DNA of 64,000 nucleotides from Collimonas arenae (GTDB lineage Bacteria; Pseudomonadota; Gammaproteobacteria; Burkholderiales; Burkholderiaceae_D), in the NCBI RefSeq assembly GCF_001584165.1, contig NZ_CP013233.1:3356620-3420619 (forward strand), in the 5' to 3' direction. The notes under the pieces were generated by a model. That model was given only the letters and a program-made list of their open reading frames with translations. It had not been told where the DNA came from and did no database searches. Below are positions 38,820 through 48,324 of the stretch, in pieces. Made by a program: the position numbers and the translations under genes. How positions within the stretch are numbered: the stretch's first letter is position 1; each line of letters begins with the position of its first letter.

Positions 38820-39610
38820 CCACACCATCCAATTTGCGCGCCCTGATTGCCGAGGACGAGCCGATCCTGGCGGCGGCCTTGAAGCAATCACTACAGCGCC
38901 TGTGGCCAGAGCTGCAGATCATCGCCAGCGTCGACAACGGCCAGGCCGTGGTCGAACAAACCCTCAGGCAGCGCCCCGACATCCTGTTCCTGGATATCAA
39001 GATGCCAGGTAAAACCGGTCTCGAAGCAGCCCAGGAACTGGCCGAGGAATGGCCTGATAATGAGGCGTTTCCACTGATCGTGTTTGTCACCGCCTACGAC
39101 GAATATGCGGTCAACGCTTTCGAGCACGCTGCCGCCGATTATGTACTGAAGCCAATCAGCGATGCGCGCCTCGGTAAAACCATCACGCGCCTGCAGCAGC
39201 GGCTGCAACAGAACGACGATAGCAATTCTGCGTTGGAGCGTCTGATCGGCCAACTGAACAACATGCAACCCAAGTCGAGTACAGAGCCGCTGACCATGAT
39301 CCGCGCCGCGGTCGGCAACCAGATCCGCATGATTCCGATCAACGAGGTGATCTACTTCGAAGCCAGCGACAAATACATCAATGTCGTCACCGCCGACAGC
39401 GAATCGCTGATCCGCACCAGCCTCAAGGATTTGCTGCAACAGATCGATGGCCGCCAGTTCTGGCAGGTACACCGCGGTACCGTCGTCAATCACCAATTCA
39501 TCCAGATGGCGATCCGCGACGAAAGCGGCAAACTCTCCCTCAAACTGCGCGGCCGCAGCGAAGCCCTAGCCGTGAGCCGCGTGTTTGCCCATCTGTTCCG
39601 GCAAATGTAA
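38816..39610 (+). CDS. LytTR-family response regulator
   Basis: A 264-residue regulator. The receiver domain (about residues 8-125) has the acidic pocket in LIAEDEP, the phospho-acceptor Asp in ILFLDIKMPGKTG, the switch Thr in VFVTAYDEYA and Lys in YVLKPIS. The C-terminal LytTR DNA-binding domain carries NEVIYFEASDKYINVVT and QFWQVHRGTVVNHQFI. It is the partner of the LytS-type kinase encoded immediately before it. Its targets are not evident; LytTR proteins usually bind paired direct repeats, and I did not find a clear pair in front of the operon. Confidence 0.94.
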   Translation: MTTPSNLRALIAEDEPILAAALKQSLQRLWPELQIIASVDNGQAVVEQTLRQRPDILFLDIKMPGKTGLEAAQELAEEWPDNEAFPLIVFVTAYDEYAVNAFEHAAADYVLKPISDARLGKTITRLQQRLQQNDDSNSALERLIGQLNNMQPKSSTEPLTMIRAAVGNQIRMIPINEVIYFEASDKYINVVTADSESLIRTSLKDLLQQIDGRQFWQVHRGTVVNHQFIQMAIRDESGKLSLKLRGRSEALAVSRVFAHLFRQM

Positions 39611-39845
39611 AAGACATCCGTCGCCGACAGGCATCGGCAACGGATCGCCAACCGGCCCCACTCAAGTGAATTTTTGACAACTCTCTGGTTGGCACCGGCC
39701 CAACCTTTAAAAGCGTCCCCAGTCGCTGTTCCATCCTGCAACCGCAGTGCAACAAAATCCGCCCGGCCACGCCTGAAACCGCTCCCGCTACGGTAGAATG
39801 AAGTACATCCCTACCAATTCAGCAAAGCGTATAAACCAATTCTCC

Positions 39846-41621
39846 ATGAGCACTGACCACACCAACGGCCATACCCCACCTGCACCAGCCTCGTCCAACT
39901 TCCTGCGCGGCATCATCGAAACCGATTTGACCGCCGGCTCCTACGCCGATCGCAAGGACAGCCAGGGTCAGCCATTGCCGCCAGTCGTCACCCGTTTTCC
40001 GCCGGAGCCGAACGGCTACCTGCATATCGGCCATGCCAAGTCGATCTGCGTCAACTTTGGCCTGGCCCGCGATTACGCCGGCCGCTGCCATTTGCGTTTC
40101 GACGACACCAACCCTGAAAAAGAAGAGCAGGAATATGTCGACACCATCATCGACAGCGTGCGCTGGCTGGGCTTCGACTGGAAAGACAATACCGGCGAGC
40201 ACCTCTACTTCGCCAGTAACTATTTCGACAAATTGTACGAAATGGCGGAATACCTGATTACTGCCGGCCTGGCCTATGTCGACAGCCAAAGCGCCGAACA
40301 GATGGCCGCCAACCGCGGCAATTTCGGCGAAGTCGGCAAGAATTCGCCGTTCCGCGACCGCCCGGCGGCTGAATCGCTGGATCTGTTCCGCCGCATGAAG
40401 GCTGGCGAATTCAAGGATGGCGAACACATTGTGCGCGCCAAGATCGACATGGCGTCGCCGAACATGAACCTGCGTGATCCCGCCATCTACCGGATCCGTC
40501 ACGCCCATCATCACCGCACCGGCGACAAGTGGTGCATCTATCCGATGTACGACTACACGCATCCGATTTCCGATGCGCTGGAAAACATTTCGCATTCGAT
40601 TTGCACGCTGGAATTCCAGGATCACCGGCCGTTCTATGACTGGGTGCTGGAGCACTTGAGCGCCGCCGGCTTCCTGCAAAAACCGGTGCCGCACCAATAC
40701 GAATTTTCGCGCCTCAACGTCACCTACGTGATCACCAGCAAGCGCAAGCTGCGCCAGCTGGTGGACGAAGGCATCGTTGACGGCTGGGACGACCCGCGCA
40801 TGTCGACCCTGGTCGGCATCCGCCGCCGCGGCTTCACACCGGAATCGCTACAACTGTTCTGCGAACGCACCGGCGTCACCAAATCCGACGGCTGGATCGA
40901 CATGAGTTCGCTGGAAGGCGCACTGCGTGAAGATCTCGACCCAAAGGCACCGCGCGCCAATGCCGTGCTGCGGCCGCTGAAACTGGTCATCGACAATTTC
41001 CCGGAAGGTGAAACCGTGGATTGCCAGGCGCCGGTCTACCCGCCTGCACACCCGGAACACGCAACTGCATTACGTCATTTCCCGATCAGCAAGACGCTGT
41101 GGATCGAACAGGAAGATTTCATGGAAACACCGGTCAAGGGCTACTTCCGCCTGTTCCCGCCAAGCGCCGACAAGGCCGGCAGCCGGGTTCGCCTGCGCCA
41201 CGGTTACGTGATCGAATGCACCGGCTTTGAAAAAGATGCCGATGGCAAGGTCACCGCGGTCCATTGCACCTATTTCCCGGACAGCAAGAGCGGCACCGAA
41301 GGCAGCGCCAATTACAAGGTCAAGGGCAACATCCATTGGGTCAGCGCAGCCCATGCGCTGGAAGCCGAAGTGCGCTTGTATGACCGTCTTTTCACCGATC
41401 CGCATCCGGATGCCGGCGGCAAGGATTTCAAGGCCGCCCTGAATCCGAACGCCAAGGAAGTCATCACTGCCTATCTGGAACCAAGTCTGAAGGACGCCAA
41501 GCCGGAAGACCGTTACCAGTTTGAACGGCATGGCTACTTCGTCGCCGACCGGGTCGATTCGAAACCAGGCAAGCCGGTCTTCAATCGGACGGTCACCTTG
41601 AAAGACAGCTGGGTAAAATAA
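39846..41621 (+). CDS. glnS: Glutamine--tRNA ligase
   Basis: GlnRS of 591 residues, class I. The N-terminal domain has the ATP-binding [20 protein letters not shown] (HIGH) motif, [16 protein letters not shown], and the second signature segment [18 protein letters not shown] (KMSKS equivalent). The C-terminal anticodon-binding beta barrels run from about [20 protein letters not shown] to the end. The ATG at 39846 follows 16 codons of unrelated open frame and matches the family, which typically begins with a short variable tail as here. A bidirectional terminator follows. Confidence 0.97.
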   Translation: MSTDHTNGHTPPAPASSNFLRGIIETDLTAGSYADRKDSQGQPLPPVVTRFPPEPNGYLHIGHAKSICVNFGLARDYAGRCHLRFDDTNPEKEEQEYVDTIIDSVRWLGFDWKDNTGEHLYFASNYFDKLYEMAEYLITAGLAYVDSQSAEQMAANRGNFGEVGKNSPFRDRPAAESLDLFRRMKAGEFKDGEHIVRAKIDMASPNMNLRDPAIYRIRHAHHHRTGDKWCIYPMYDYTHPISDALENISHSICTLEFQDHRPFYDWVLEHLSAAGFLQKPVPHQYEFSRLNVTYVITSKRKLRQLVDEGIVDGWDDPRMSTLVGIRRRGFTPESLQLFCERTGVTKSDGWIDMSSLEGALREDLDPKAPRANAVLRPLKLVIDNFPEGETVDCQAPVYPPAHPEHATALRHFPISKTLWIEQEDFMETPVKGYFRLFPPSADKAGSRVRLRHGYVIECTGFEKDADGKVTAVHCTYFPDSKSGTEGSANYKVKGNIHWVSAAHALEAEVRLYDRLFTDPHPDAGGKDFKAALNPNAKEVITAYLEPSLKDAKPEDRYQFERHGYFVADRVDSKPGKPVFNRTVTLKDSWVK

Positions 41622-41649
41622 ACGACATTTAATTTTCACGTGGAAAAAC

Positions 41650-41691
41650 AATAAAGACGCCACACCGTTAACCCGGTACGGCGTCTTTATT
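41650..41691 (+). terminator. Rho-independent terminator of glnS
   Basis: AATAAAGACGCC pairs perfectly with GGCGTCTTTATT around a short loop, about 30 bases after the glnS stop. The symmetric A/T flanks allow action in both directions. Confidence 0.82.
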
Positions 41692-41774
41692 CATTTGAGG
41701 CAAGGTGTTACAGTATCCGATGCATAGACGACAAGATCGTCACCAGAGAGACCGCACACAAGAAAGTAGCTGAC

Positions 41775-42263
41775 GTGAACCGAGCTGTCATACAGGTAGA
41801 GATACAGGTACGGGGCATTAATGGCCAAGTAACGCTGCTCAGTGACCGAATCCAGATAAAGCGCGCCGGCGCCATGGCGCGCCTGACGCAAGCCAGGAAT
41901 GGCGACAAGGATATTTTGATCAGCGCCTTGAACGGTGTTCGCATCCAGTTACCCGGCCTGCTGAGCAACGGCTACATCCGCTTTTATCCGGCCGACGGCA
42001 ATCCCAACGAGACCAGCCTGGTGCGCGCCGCCAGCGATGCCAATACAGTACTGTTCAACTCCCGCCAGTTGGGCAAGTTCGCCAATCTGAAAACCGAGAT
42101 CGAGAAAAAAATCGTCACCGCCAGAACGCTGGTGGTTCCGCCGCCGGCGGTTCCCGCCACAATCGACTTCGACCTGCTCGACCAGCTGAACGAACAATAC
42201 AAGCAAGGCCTGATTTCCAAAGCGGAATGGGTCAGCGCCAAGAAACGGCTGCTGGGACTGTAA
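41775..42263 (+). CDS. SHOCT-domain protein with bPH-like N-terminal domain
   Basis: A 162-residue soluble protein. The N-terminal half (GINGQVTLLSDRIQIKR and the following strands) looks like the bacterial PH-like fold found before SHOCT domains. The C-terminal 30 residues (DLLDQLNEQYKQGLISKAEW, then KKRLLGL) form a SHOCT helix-turn motif. The only start before the conserved region is the GTG at 41775. Its function is unknown; SHOCT proteins are thought to mediate oligomerisation. It is a single gene between glnS and the DUF1993 gene. Confidence 0.75.
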   Translation: MNRAVIQVEIQVRGINGQVTLLSDRIQIKRAGAMARLTQARNGDKDILISALNGVRIQLPGLLSNGYIRFYPADGNPNETSLVRAASDANTVLFNSRQLGKFANLKTEIEKKIVTARTLVVPPPAVPATIDFDLLDQLNEQYKQGLISKAEWVSAKKRLLGL

Positions 42264-42359
42264 TCCGGCCGTCGCAGCGAAGTCGACACGCAAGCACTAT
42301 AATCACCCACCTTTTCGCTCCTTCACACGCCTCAGGCAATAACCAACCAAGGAACATTC

Positions 42360-42869
42360 ATGACCATCTCCATGTACAGCGCTTCAATTCCCGTCTTCAA
42401 GCAAATGCTCAACGCCTTGAACGATGTGTTGGCCAAAGCTGAAGCCCACGCCACTGAAAAGAAAATCGACCCGAACGCACTGCTGCAGGCACGCCTGTTT
42501 CCAGACATGTTCCAACTGACCCGTCAGGTACAGATCGCTGCCGATTTCGCCAAGAGCGTGCCGGCGCGCCTGGCTGGCGTCGAAGTCCCAGCTTATGAAG
42601 ACAACGAACAAACCTTCGCCGACCTGCATGCCCGCATCAACAAGACCCTGGCCTTCATCGACGGCCTGAGCGCAGCGCAGATCGACGGCAGCGAAGCCCT
42701 GGAAATCGTATTGCGTCCAGGCACGCCGAAAGAAAAGAAACTGAGCGGCCAGACTTACCTGCTCGGTTACGGCCTGCCGCAATTCTTCTTCCACGTGACT
42801 ACCGCCTATGACATCCTGCGCCATAACGGCGTGGAAGTCGGCAAGCGCGATTTCATGGGCGCGTATTGA
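42360..42869 (+). CDS. DUF1993 family protein
   Basis: A 169-residue soluble helical protein. MYSASIPVFKQMLNALNDVLAK, ARLFPDMFQLTRQVQIAADFAK and PQFFFHVTTAYDILRHNGVEVGKRDFMG are characteristic of the DUF1993 family, which belongs to the DinB-like four-helix bundle group. A histidine near the C-terminus (FFFHVTTAYDILRHNG) could contribute to a metal site. An AAGGAAC ribosome site precedes the ATG and a terminator follows, so it is a single-gene unit. Its role is unknown. Confidence 0.85.
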   Translation: MTISMYSASIPVFKQMLNALNDVLAKAEAHATEKKIDPNALLQARLFPDMFQLTRQVQIAADFAKSVPARLAGVEVPAYEDNEQTFADLHARINKTLAFIDGLSAAQIDGSEALEIVLRPGTPKEKKLSGQTYLLGYGLPQFFFHVTTAYDILRHNGVEVGKRDFMGAY

Positions 42870-42892
42870 TTTTCTGCCGTTCCAGGCAATAC

Positions 42893-42923
42893 AAAAAACG
42901 CGGCCCACGGGTCGCGTTTTTTT
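42893..42923 (+). terminator. Rho-independent terminator of the DUF1993 gene
   Basis: AACGCG pairs with CGCGTT around a GC-rich loop, followed by a seven-T run about 25 bases after the stop codon. Confidence 0.8.
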
Positions 42924-43030
42924 ATGTACAGCCCGCAAGCATCATCAGGCCAGCAGACGCGCCGCATCGAGTACGTGATGGATCGAAGTCGAATGCCGCA
43001 GCCGTCGAGATTTTGCAAAACACTAGGCCG

Positions 43031-43058
43031 AAAAAAAGCTGCGCAATGCGCAGCTTTT
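43031..43058 (-). terminator. Rho-independent terminator of the permease gene
   Basis: AAAAGCTGCGC pairs with GCGCAGCTTTT around a three-base loop, with a seven-T run on the minus strand. It lies about 30 bases beyond the permease stop codon. Confidence 0.88.
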
Positions 43059-43084
43059 CCATGTAAACGACTACGGCAACGTGC

Positions 43085-44381
43085 CTATGCCTTGCGCGGC
43101 CGCAGTATGGCGTGAAGAATGATCGCGCCAAAGGTCGCGGTGCCGATACCGCCCAGCGAGAACTGGCCAAGCTTCAGGGTAAAGTCGCCGGCGCCCAATA
43201 CCAGCGTTACCGCCGCCACGATCAGGTTACGGTTATTCGAAAAATCGACTTTGTTTTCGACCCAGATGCGCGCTCCCGACACAGCAATCAGGCCGAACAC
43301 CACAATCGAGACGCCACCCAGCACCGCGCCGGGAATGGTCTGGATCACCGCGCCAAATTTTGGCGAAAAACCGAGCACGATGGCCATGCAAGCTGCTACC
43401 ACGAACACCAGCGTCGAATAGATTTTAGTGACCGCCATCACGCCGATATTTTCAGCGTAAGTGGTGACACCGGTGCCGCCGACGCTGCCGGAGACAATCG
43501 TTGCCAAACCATCACCGACAAAGGCGCGGCCCATGTATTTATCGAGGTTCTGCCCGGTCATCGCCGCCACTGCCTTGATGTGGCCGAGGTTTCTGCCACC
43601 AGGATGATGGCAATCGGCGCCAGCAAGGCCATCGCGTCGGCCTTGAACACCGGCGCCGAGAAATGCGGGATGCCGAACCAGGCGGCATTGGCGACAATGC
43701 CGAAATCGATCGGTTTGCCAAGCCCGGCGCCGTTGGTCAGCAGCGCATAGATGACATATGCCAGCATCAAGCCGACCAGGATCAGCAGACGCTGCAGCAT
43801 GCCGCGCGCAAATACCGCGACGCCGCCGACGCACAGGACCGTCCCCAGCGCCATCCAGGCATCGAAGTTATTGCCGCTGACACCCTTGACCGCAATCGGC
43901 GCCAGGTTCAGGCCGATCACCGCCACCACTGCACCCGTGACGACCGGCGGCATCAGGGTTTCGATCCAGCGCGTCCCGATCGCCATCACCAGCAAGCCGA
44001 TCAGCGCATACACGACGCCGCAGGCGATGATGCCGCCGAGCGCCACGCCGAGATTGGGATTGAGTCCATGGCCGCCGTAAGCGCTGACCGCGATCACCAG
44101 GCCGATAAAGGAAAAGCTGGAGCCGAGATAGCTCGGCACGCGGCCGCCGACCAGCACAAAAACAGCAAGGTGCCGATACCCGACATGAAGATCGCCAGGT
44201 TCGGATCGAAGCCCATCAGCAATGGCGCCAGCACCGTCGAACCGAACATCGCCACCACGTGCTGCACGCCCATCGCGAAGGTCTGCGGCCACGGCAAGCG
44301 TTCATCGGTAGCAATTACCTGCCCCTGGCCGTCGGCAGTACTTGTGCGCAAACGCCACTTGGGGAAATAGGAACCCGCCAT
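43085..44381 (-). pseudogene. uraA: Uracil/xanthine permease (NCS2 family), broken by two frameshifts at 43590-43592 and 44158-44162
   Basis: A nucleobase:proton symporter, 432 residues when repaired, matching the family length. Conserved parts: the N-terminal PWPQTFAMGVQHVVAMFGST, FVLVGGRVPSYLGSSFSFIG, the NCS2 signature region ETLMPPVVTGAVVAVIGLNL, then AENLGHIKAVAAMTGQNLD, and SGSVGGTGVTTYAENIGVMAVT. The three pieces lie in three frames. One base added to the A-run at 44158-44162 and one to the T-run at 43590-43592 (plus strand) make them continuous. The ATG at 44381 has an AGAGAGG ribosome site. Both breaks are single-base homopolymer losses, so sequencing error is likely. Specificity for uracil is inferred from resemblance to UraA. 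Confidence 0.87.
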
Positions 44382-44576
44382 TGAATATCCTCTCTGTATG
44401 ACGATTCGCCTTGCGTCCGCGCTTGTCGGCCTCGGTGAATTCGTATGATTGATTTTGTTTTTACCGGGGGTAGTGTACGAAGCCGGCCGCAAAATAACAA
44501 TGCAGGAGACTCAGGAAATCAAAGAAATTGCGGGAGAGAGTCACCGGGATAGAGAAACAGACATTGCAAATCACAC

Positions 44577-44605
44577 AAAAAAACACCGGGCACAAGGCCC
44601 GGTGT
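44577..44605 (-). terminator. Rho-independent terminator of the membrane protein gene at 44629-45145
   Basis: CACCGGGC pairs with GCCCGGTG around a five-base loop, with a seven-T run on the minus strand, about 25 bases past the repaired stop codon. This supports the repaired 3' end of the gene. Confidence 0.87.
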
Positions 44606-44628
44606 CGATAGCTGCTAGTCCGATGAGA

Positions 44629-45145
44629 TTATGGAAATACTGGAATATGTTTCTCTACGCCGGAGAAAGACGCTTCCGGATGACGCTTTTCGATCAGCGC
44701 TTCGATTTCCGCCACACGCTTGAACGGCACATCCACCACAACAGAATCTTGCTTCTTCAATACCTGCATGGAACGATTTCAGGCGCGAATTAGGCAAAGC
44801 CGCTGCTGCCATTCCCGACATCCAACTGCCGAGCACCGCACCTGCCAACGTGGTCGCCACCATCGCCAGCCAATTCAGATGCACCCACTGGGGCGGGAAA
44901 TAAACCAGCCACATACCCAGAACCAGACCGATGACGCCACCTGCCAGCAGGCCGACTTCGGCACCGTTGGCGAGATCGGTTTTGTGCAATACATTGGCTT
45001 CAGGCATATCGGCGGGCAACTTCCCTTCGGTGCCCCAGAAATGGATGTGCTGGATGCCTACTCGGGCCAACAGCAACTCATCCAGCGTGCTGCGTGCACT
45101 GGGAATGTCCGGCAACATGAAATAAAGTCTTTGTCTGCCCAACAT
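44629..45145 (-). pseudogene. Membrane protein of unknown function, broken by a frameshift at about 44745-44755
   Basis: About 172 residues when repaired. The N-terminal cytoplasmic part (LGRQRLYFMLPDIPSARSTLDELL) is followed by two hydrophobic Gly/Ala-rich helices (VGLLAGGVIGLVLGMWLVYF and LAMVATTLAGAVLGSWMSGM). The C-terminal part (VVVDVPFKRVAEIEALIEKR, then HPEASFSGVEKHIP) lies in the neighbouring frame. The shift is unlike the others in the window: it needs two bases added, or one removed, near IEE. The ATG at 45145 has a textbook AAGGAG site six bases upstream and a terminator follows the repaired stop, so the locus is a real gene. The layout resembles DUF1269-like proteins with a C-terminal regulatory domain; this is tentative. 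Confidence 0.72.
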
Positions 45146-45323
45146 GACGGTCTCCTTCATGTGACTGTTTATGCTTTCAGCATAGTCAATGGAGCGGCAA
45201 TCCACAAAGTTTGATTGCCGTCTTGTCAAATTGGACTGGCCGAGGTGAATCGCACCCGTCGCTGAAGCCCTTCGCCAAAAATGCGACAATCCCCCTTCAA
45301 TCAACCATCACGATGGAAATCCC

Positions 45324-45626
45324 ATGATTCTCGAATTAGCCGATATCCGGATCCAACCGGGCAAACAGCAGGAATTCGACGCCGCCATCCAGCGCGGCGT
45401 GGAGCAGGTCATCAGCAAAGCCAAGGGCTTTGCCGGATTCAAGGTGCATAAGGGAATTGAATCGCCGGAGCGATATGTGCTGACGATTTCCTGGCAGACG
45501 CTGGAAAACCATACGGTGGATTTTCGCGAATCGCCGGCATTTGCCGAGTGGCGCGCGATTGTCGGGCCATTCTTTGCGGTGCCGCCAACGGTCGAGCATT
45601 TTACGCTCTTGACAGAGTCGCACTAA
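45324..45626 (+). CDS. Antibiotic biosynthesis monooxygenase (ABM) domain protein
   Basis: A 100-residue ferredoxin-fold dimeric alpha/beta protein. The pattern ILELADIRIQPGKQQEFDAA, then GFAGFKVHKGIESPERYVLT, ISWQTLENHTVDFRESPAF and a C-terminal strand EHFTLL is typical of ABM-type small monooxygenases or heme-degrading-like proteins. A GGAAA ribosome site precedes the ATG. The substrate is unknown and no biosynthetic cluster surrounds it; many such proteins act in general quinone or aromatic turnover. Confidence 0.82.
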   Translation: MILELADIRIQPGKQQEFDAAIQRGVEQVISKAKGFAGFKVHKGIESPERYVLTISWQTLENHTVDFRESPAFAEWRAIVGPFFAVPPTVEHFTLLTESH

Positions 45627-45770
45627 AAATCGGGAAATGTGTCCGGGAAAGTGAAGCAGAGGACGCACTGTGTGAGCAGCGGGGCAGCCCGATCTACGGC
45701 CTGTGCCGGTGGGATGCCCTACTGCTACGCAGCGGTATTGATGAACTACAACTACAGTTTGTTGCTTAGA

Positions 45771-45800
45771 CTACTTGCTGGCTACTTGCTAGCTACTTGC
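45771..45800. repeat. 11-bp tandem repeat, about 2.7 copies
   Basis: The unit CTACTTGCTRG occurs twice in full (45771-45781 and 45782-45792) and a third time in part (45793-45800). It lies in the non-coding stretch 45627-45867 after the ABM gene, downstream of the convergent DUF3563 gene. Confidence 0.8.
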
Positions 45801-45867
45801 GCTACTGAACACATGCTTTTACTGCGTGCTTCACTACAGGTACTTAGGTTGCCGCTCAATATCTTGC

Positions 45868-46107
45868 TTAGAAACCCTTGAGCCATGCTGCAGTCTGGGC
45901 GCTTTCACGATCCAGTTGTTGCATGCGGTATTCCAGGTCGTACAAGTCAACTGCTTCTGCCAGGTAGGCTTCTTTACGTTCTGCTTCCGAACGCTCGTAG
46001 GCATTGCCGACGCGCTTGAAAAATGCAGCGACGGCGCTGAAAACACTAGTCGACGATGCTGCTGGGCGGGAGATACTGTTGCTGCTGTTAATGGTCAATG
46101 TAGACAT
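45868..46107 (-). CDS. DUF3563 family small protein
   Basis: A 79-residue protein. After a Ser/Thr-rich N-terminus (about 35 residues) comes a helical, charged segment KRVGNAYERSEAERKEAYLA, then EAVDLYDLEYRMQQLDRES, which is the DUF3563 signature, and an aromatic C-terminus (AAWLKGF). Such proteins are common in Burkholderiales and of unknown function. The ATG at 46107 has an AGAGGAA site, so the 17 extra upstream codons are excluded. There is no signal peptide or membrane helix. Confidence 0.82.
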   Translation of the reverse strand: MSTLTINSSNSISRPAASSTSVFSAVAAFFKRVGNAYERSEAERKEAYLAEAVDLYDLEYRMQQLDRESAQTAAWLKGF

Positions 46108-46354
46108 GATGATTCCTCTTCGTTTTGCGTTCACCGCAAGCCAATTGTTGCGTCGCACAATCAGAATAGCGTTTCCCCATTAATTATCCAATTTCGATTG
46201 CCAATAGCAGTTATCAGTTTTGTGAATTTAAGGGGCTAGGAAGCACTTTTTCGGCCTTCCTGGGATTTCTCTTAAAGTGTTGTAAAACAGCTATACATGC
46301 CTCGAAAGTTGCCTGTAAACTGCTGCACCTCTCCCCCATACAAATCCGCGACCG

Positions 46355-47787
46355 ATGTCCAATCACACCTTTCTCTGGCACGACTACGAAACCTTCGGCG
46401 TGCAGCCGCGCCGCGACCGTCCGGCCCAGTTTGCCGCGATCCGCACCGATGCCGAGCTTAACGAGATCGGCGAGCCGATCATGCTGTATTGCCAACCGGC
46501 AGCCGATTTCCTGCCGAACCCGGAGTCTTGCCTGATTACCGGTATCACGCCGCAACTTTGCCTGGAGCGCGGTATTCCGGAATTCCAGTTCGCCGCACAG
46601 ATCGAGAAAGCGTTTTCCGAACCAGGTACCATCGGCGTCGGCTACAACACGATCCGCTTTGATGATGAAGTGACGCGCTTCCTGTTCTGGCGCAATCTGA
46701 TCGATCCTTATGCGCGCGAATGGCAAAACAATTGCGGCCGCTGGGATATCCTCGATGTGGTGCGTACCGCTTACGCGCTGCGCCCGGACGGCATCCAGTG
46801 GCCGACCAATGACCAGGGCCGGCCCAGCTTCCGCCTGGAGCACCTGACCGCGGCCAACGGCCTGAGCCACGAAGCGGCGCATGATGCACTGTCCGATGTA
46901 CGCGCCACGATCGGCCTGGCGCGGCTGATTCGCCAGCATCAACCCAAGCTGTTCGATTTCTGCCTGGCGCTGCACAAGAAAGACCGCGTCGGCGCGGAAA
47001 TCGGCTTGCCGACGCCGCGGCCGTTCCTGCACATTTCAGGCATGTTCCCGGCTGAACATGGCTGTATCGCCGTGATGTGGCCGCTCGGCGTGCATCCGAC
47101 CAACAAGAATGAAATCCTGGCCTGGGACCTGGCTTACGATCCAAGCGAAATCTTTTCGATGGATGCCGAGACCGTGCGCACGCGCCTGTTCAGCAAGACC
47201 GACGCGCTGCCGGAGGGCATGACGCGCCTGCCGCTGAAGTCGCTGCACATGAACAAATCGCCGATCGTCATCAACAAGCTGCAAACCCTGTCGAGCGACA
47301 TGGCGGCGCGCTGGGGCCTGGATGTCGAACTGGCGCTGCGCCATGCCGAGATTGCCGCGCGCGCGCCCGATCTCAGCGGACTCTGGCGCCAGGTGTTCCA
47401 GCGCGCCGACGAGAGCGGCGTCGATGTCGATGAAGATTTGTACGGCGGCTTCGTCGGCAACAATGACCGTCGCAAGCTCAACGATCTGCGCGCACTACCG
47501 CCGCAGAAACTGGCCAGTGCCCACATCAGTTTCGACGACCAGCGCCTGGAAGAACTGGCGTTCCGCTATCGCGCCCGCAATTTCCCGACACATTGAGCGA
47601 AGAAGAAACGCAGCGCTGGGAAGAACATCGGGCGGCGCGCCTGTTCGATGGCGAGGGCAATGCCCGCACCGTCGACATGCTGTTTGAGGAAATCGATAAT
47701 CTGTCGGAAACGGCAGATGAGCGCGGCGAAGAAATCCTTGGTGCGCTGTACGACTACGCAGAGATGATTGCACCGGCACGCGACTGA
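46355..47787 (+). pseudogene. sbcB: Exodeoxyribonuclease I (SbcB), broken by one frameshift at 47584-47586
   Basis: A 3'-5' single-strand exonuclease used in recombination and mismatch repair. The N-terminal DEDD exonuclease domain has FLWHDYETFGVQPRRDRPAQF (first acidic pair), VGYNTIRFDDEVTRFLFWRN and HEAAHDALSDVRATIGLARL; the later SH3-like and helical domains are also recognisable. The frame ends at FPTH, but the next frame continues as LSEEETQRWEEHRAARLF to the true C-terminus. One C added to the CCC at 47584-47586 gives NFPDTLSEEE and 477 residues, the E. coli ExoI size. The catalytic domain is complete in either case. Confidence 0.92.
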
Positions 47788-47836
47788 AACGATGCTGTGT
47801 GAAACGAATGGCAAAACGCCTTCGTGGATGAAATGC

Positions 47837-47874
47837 AAAGCGGGGCCAGGATAATTATCCTGGCCCCGCTTTTT
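47837..47874 (+). terminator. Rho-independent terminator of sbcB
   Basis: A perfect palindrome with 16 paired bases per arm (arm AAGCGGGGCCAGGATA) ends in five T, about 50 bases after the repaired stop codon. Confidence 0.9.
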
Positions 47875-47926
47875 CCATCTATATCGGCACCTCAGGCGGC
47901 GTCCCGCCCGAGTGTGCATTTGCTAC

Positions 47927-48253
47927 TTAATTTGTAACTTGATTTGCTGCCGCCTCTGCGGCTGGCGGTTGCTGCGCTTTCAGTTTCTGGATGAAATCGC
48001 GCATCGGCTGGTTGATATCGGCAAACAGCGGATTGCTGCGGTTCTTCAGCATCACTTCGGTAAACAACTTCAAGCCTAGCGCCAGCGAAGCGGCGGTATC
48101 GGCATCAAACTGTCCGCGGCTGCGCACCTTGTCGATGATCACGAACAGATCATCGTGGTTGCCGGTTTCGAAATCGATGGCGGCATGGATTGCGGCCCCC
48201 TCTTTCGGCGTCGCCAGATGTTCCAGGGTGACACGATAACGATGTTCACGCAT
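47927..48253 (-). CDS. DUF3861 family protein
   Basis: A 108-residue soluble protein. It opens with HRYRVTLEHLATPKEG and contains NHDDLFVIIDKVRSRGQFDADTAASLALGLKL-type residues, which fits the DUF3861 family. A short Ala/Gln-rich tail closes it. An AAGGAG ribosome site precedes the ATG. It lies 71 bases after the YqjI-like repressor gene on the same strand and may be cotranscribed with it; its function is unknown. Confidence 0.8.
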   Translation of the reverse strand: MREHRYRVTLEHLATPKEGAAIHAAIDFETGNHDDLFVIIDKVRSRGQFDADTAASLALGLKLFTEVMLKNRSNPLFADINQPMRDFIQKLKAQQPPAAEAAANQVTN

Positions 48254-48324
48254 AGGTACTCCTTATTTCAACATGATTTTCATCATTGGACTGATTCAGT
48301 GGCGGCGATATGCCCGCAGCTGCT

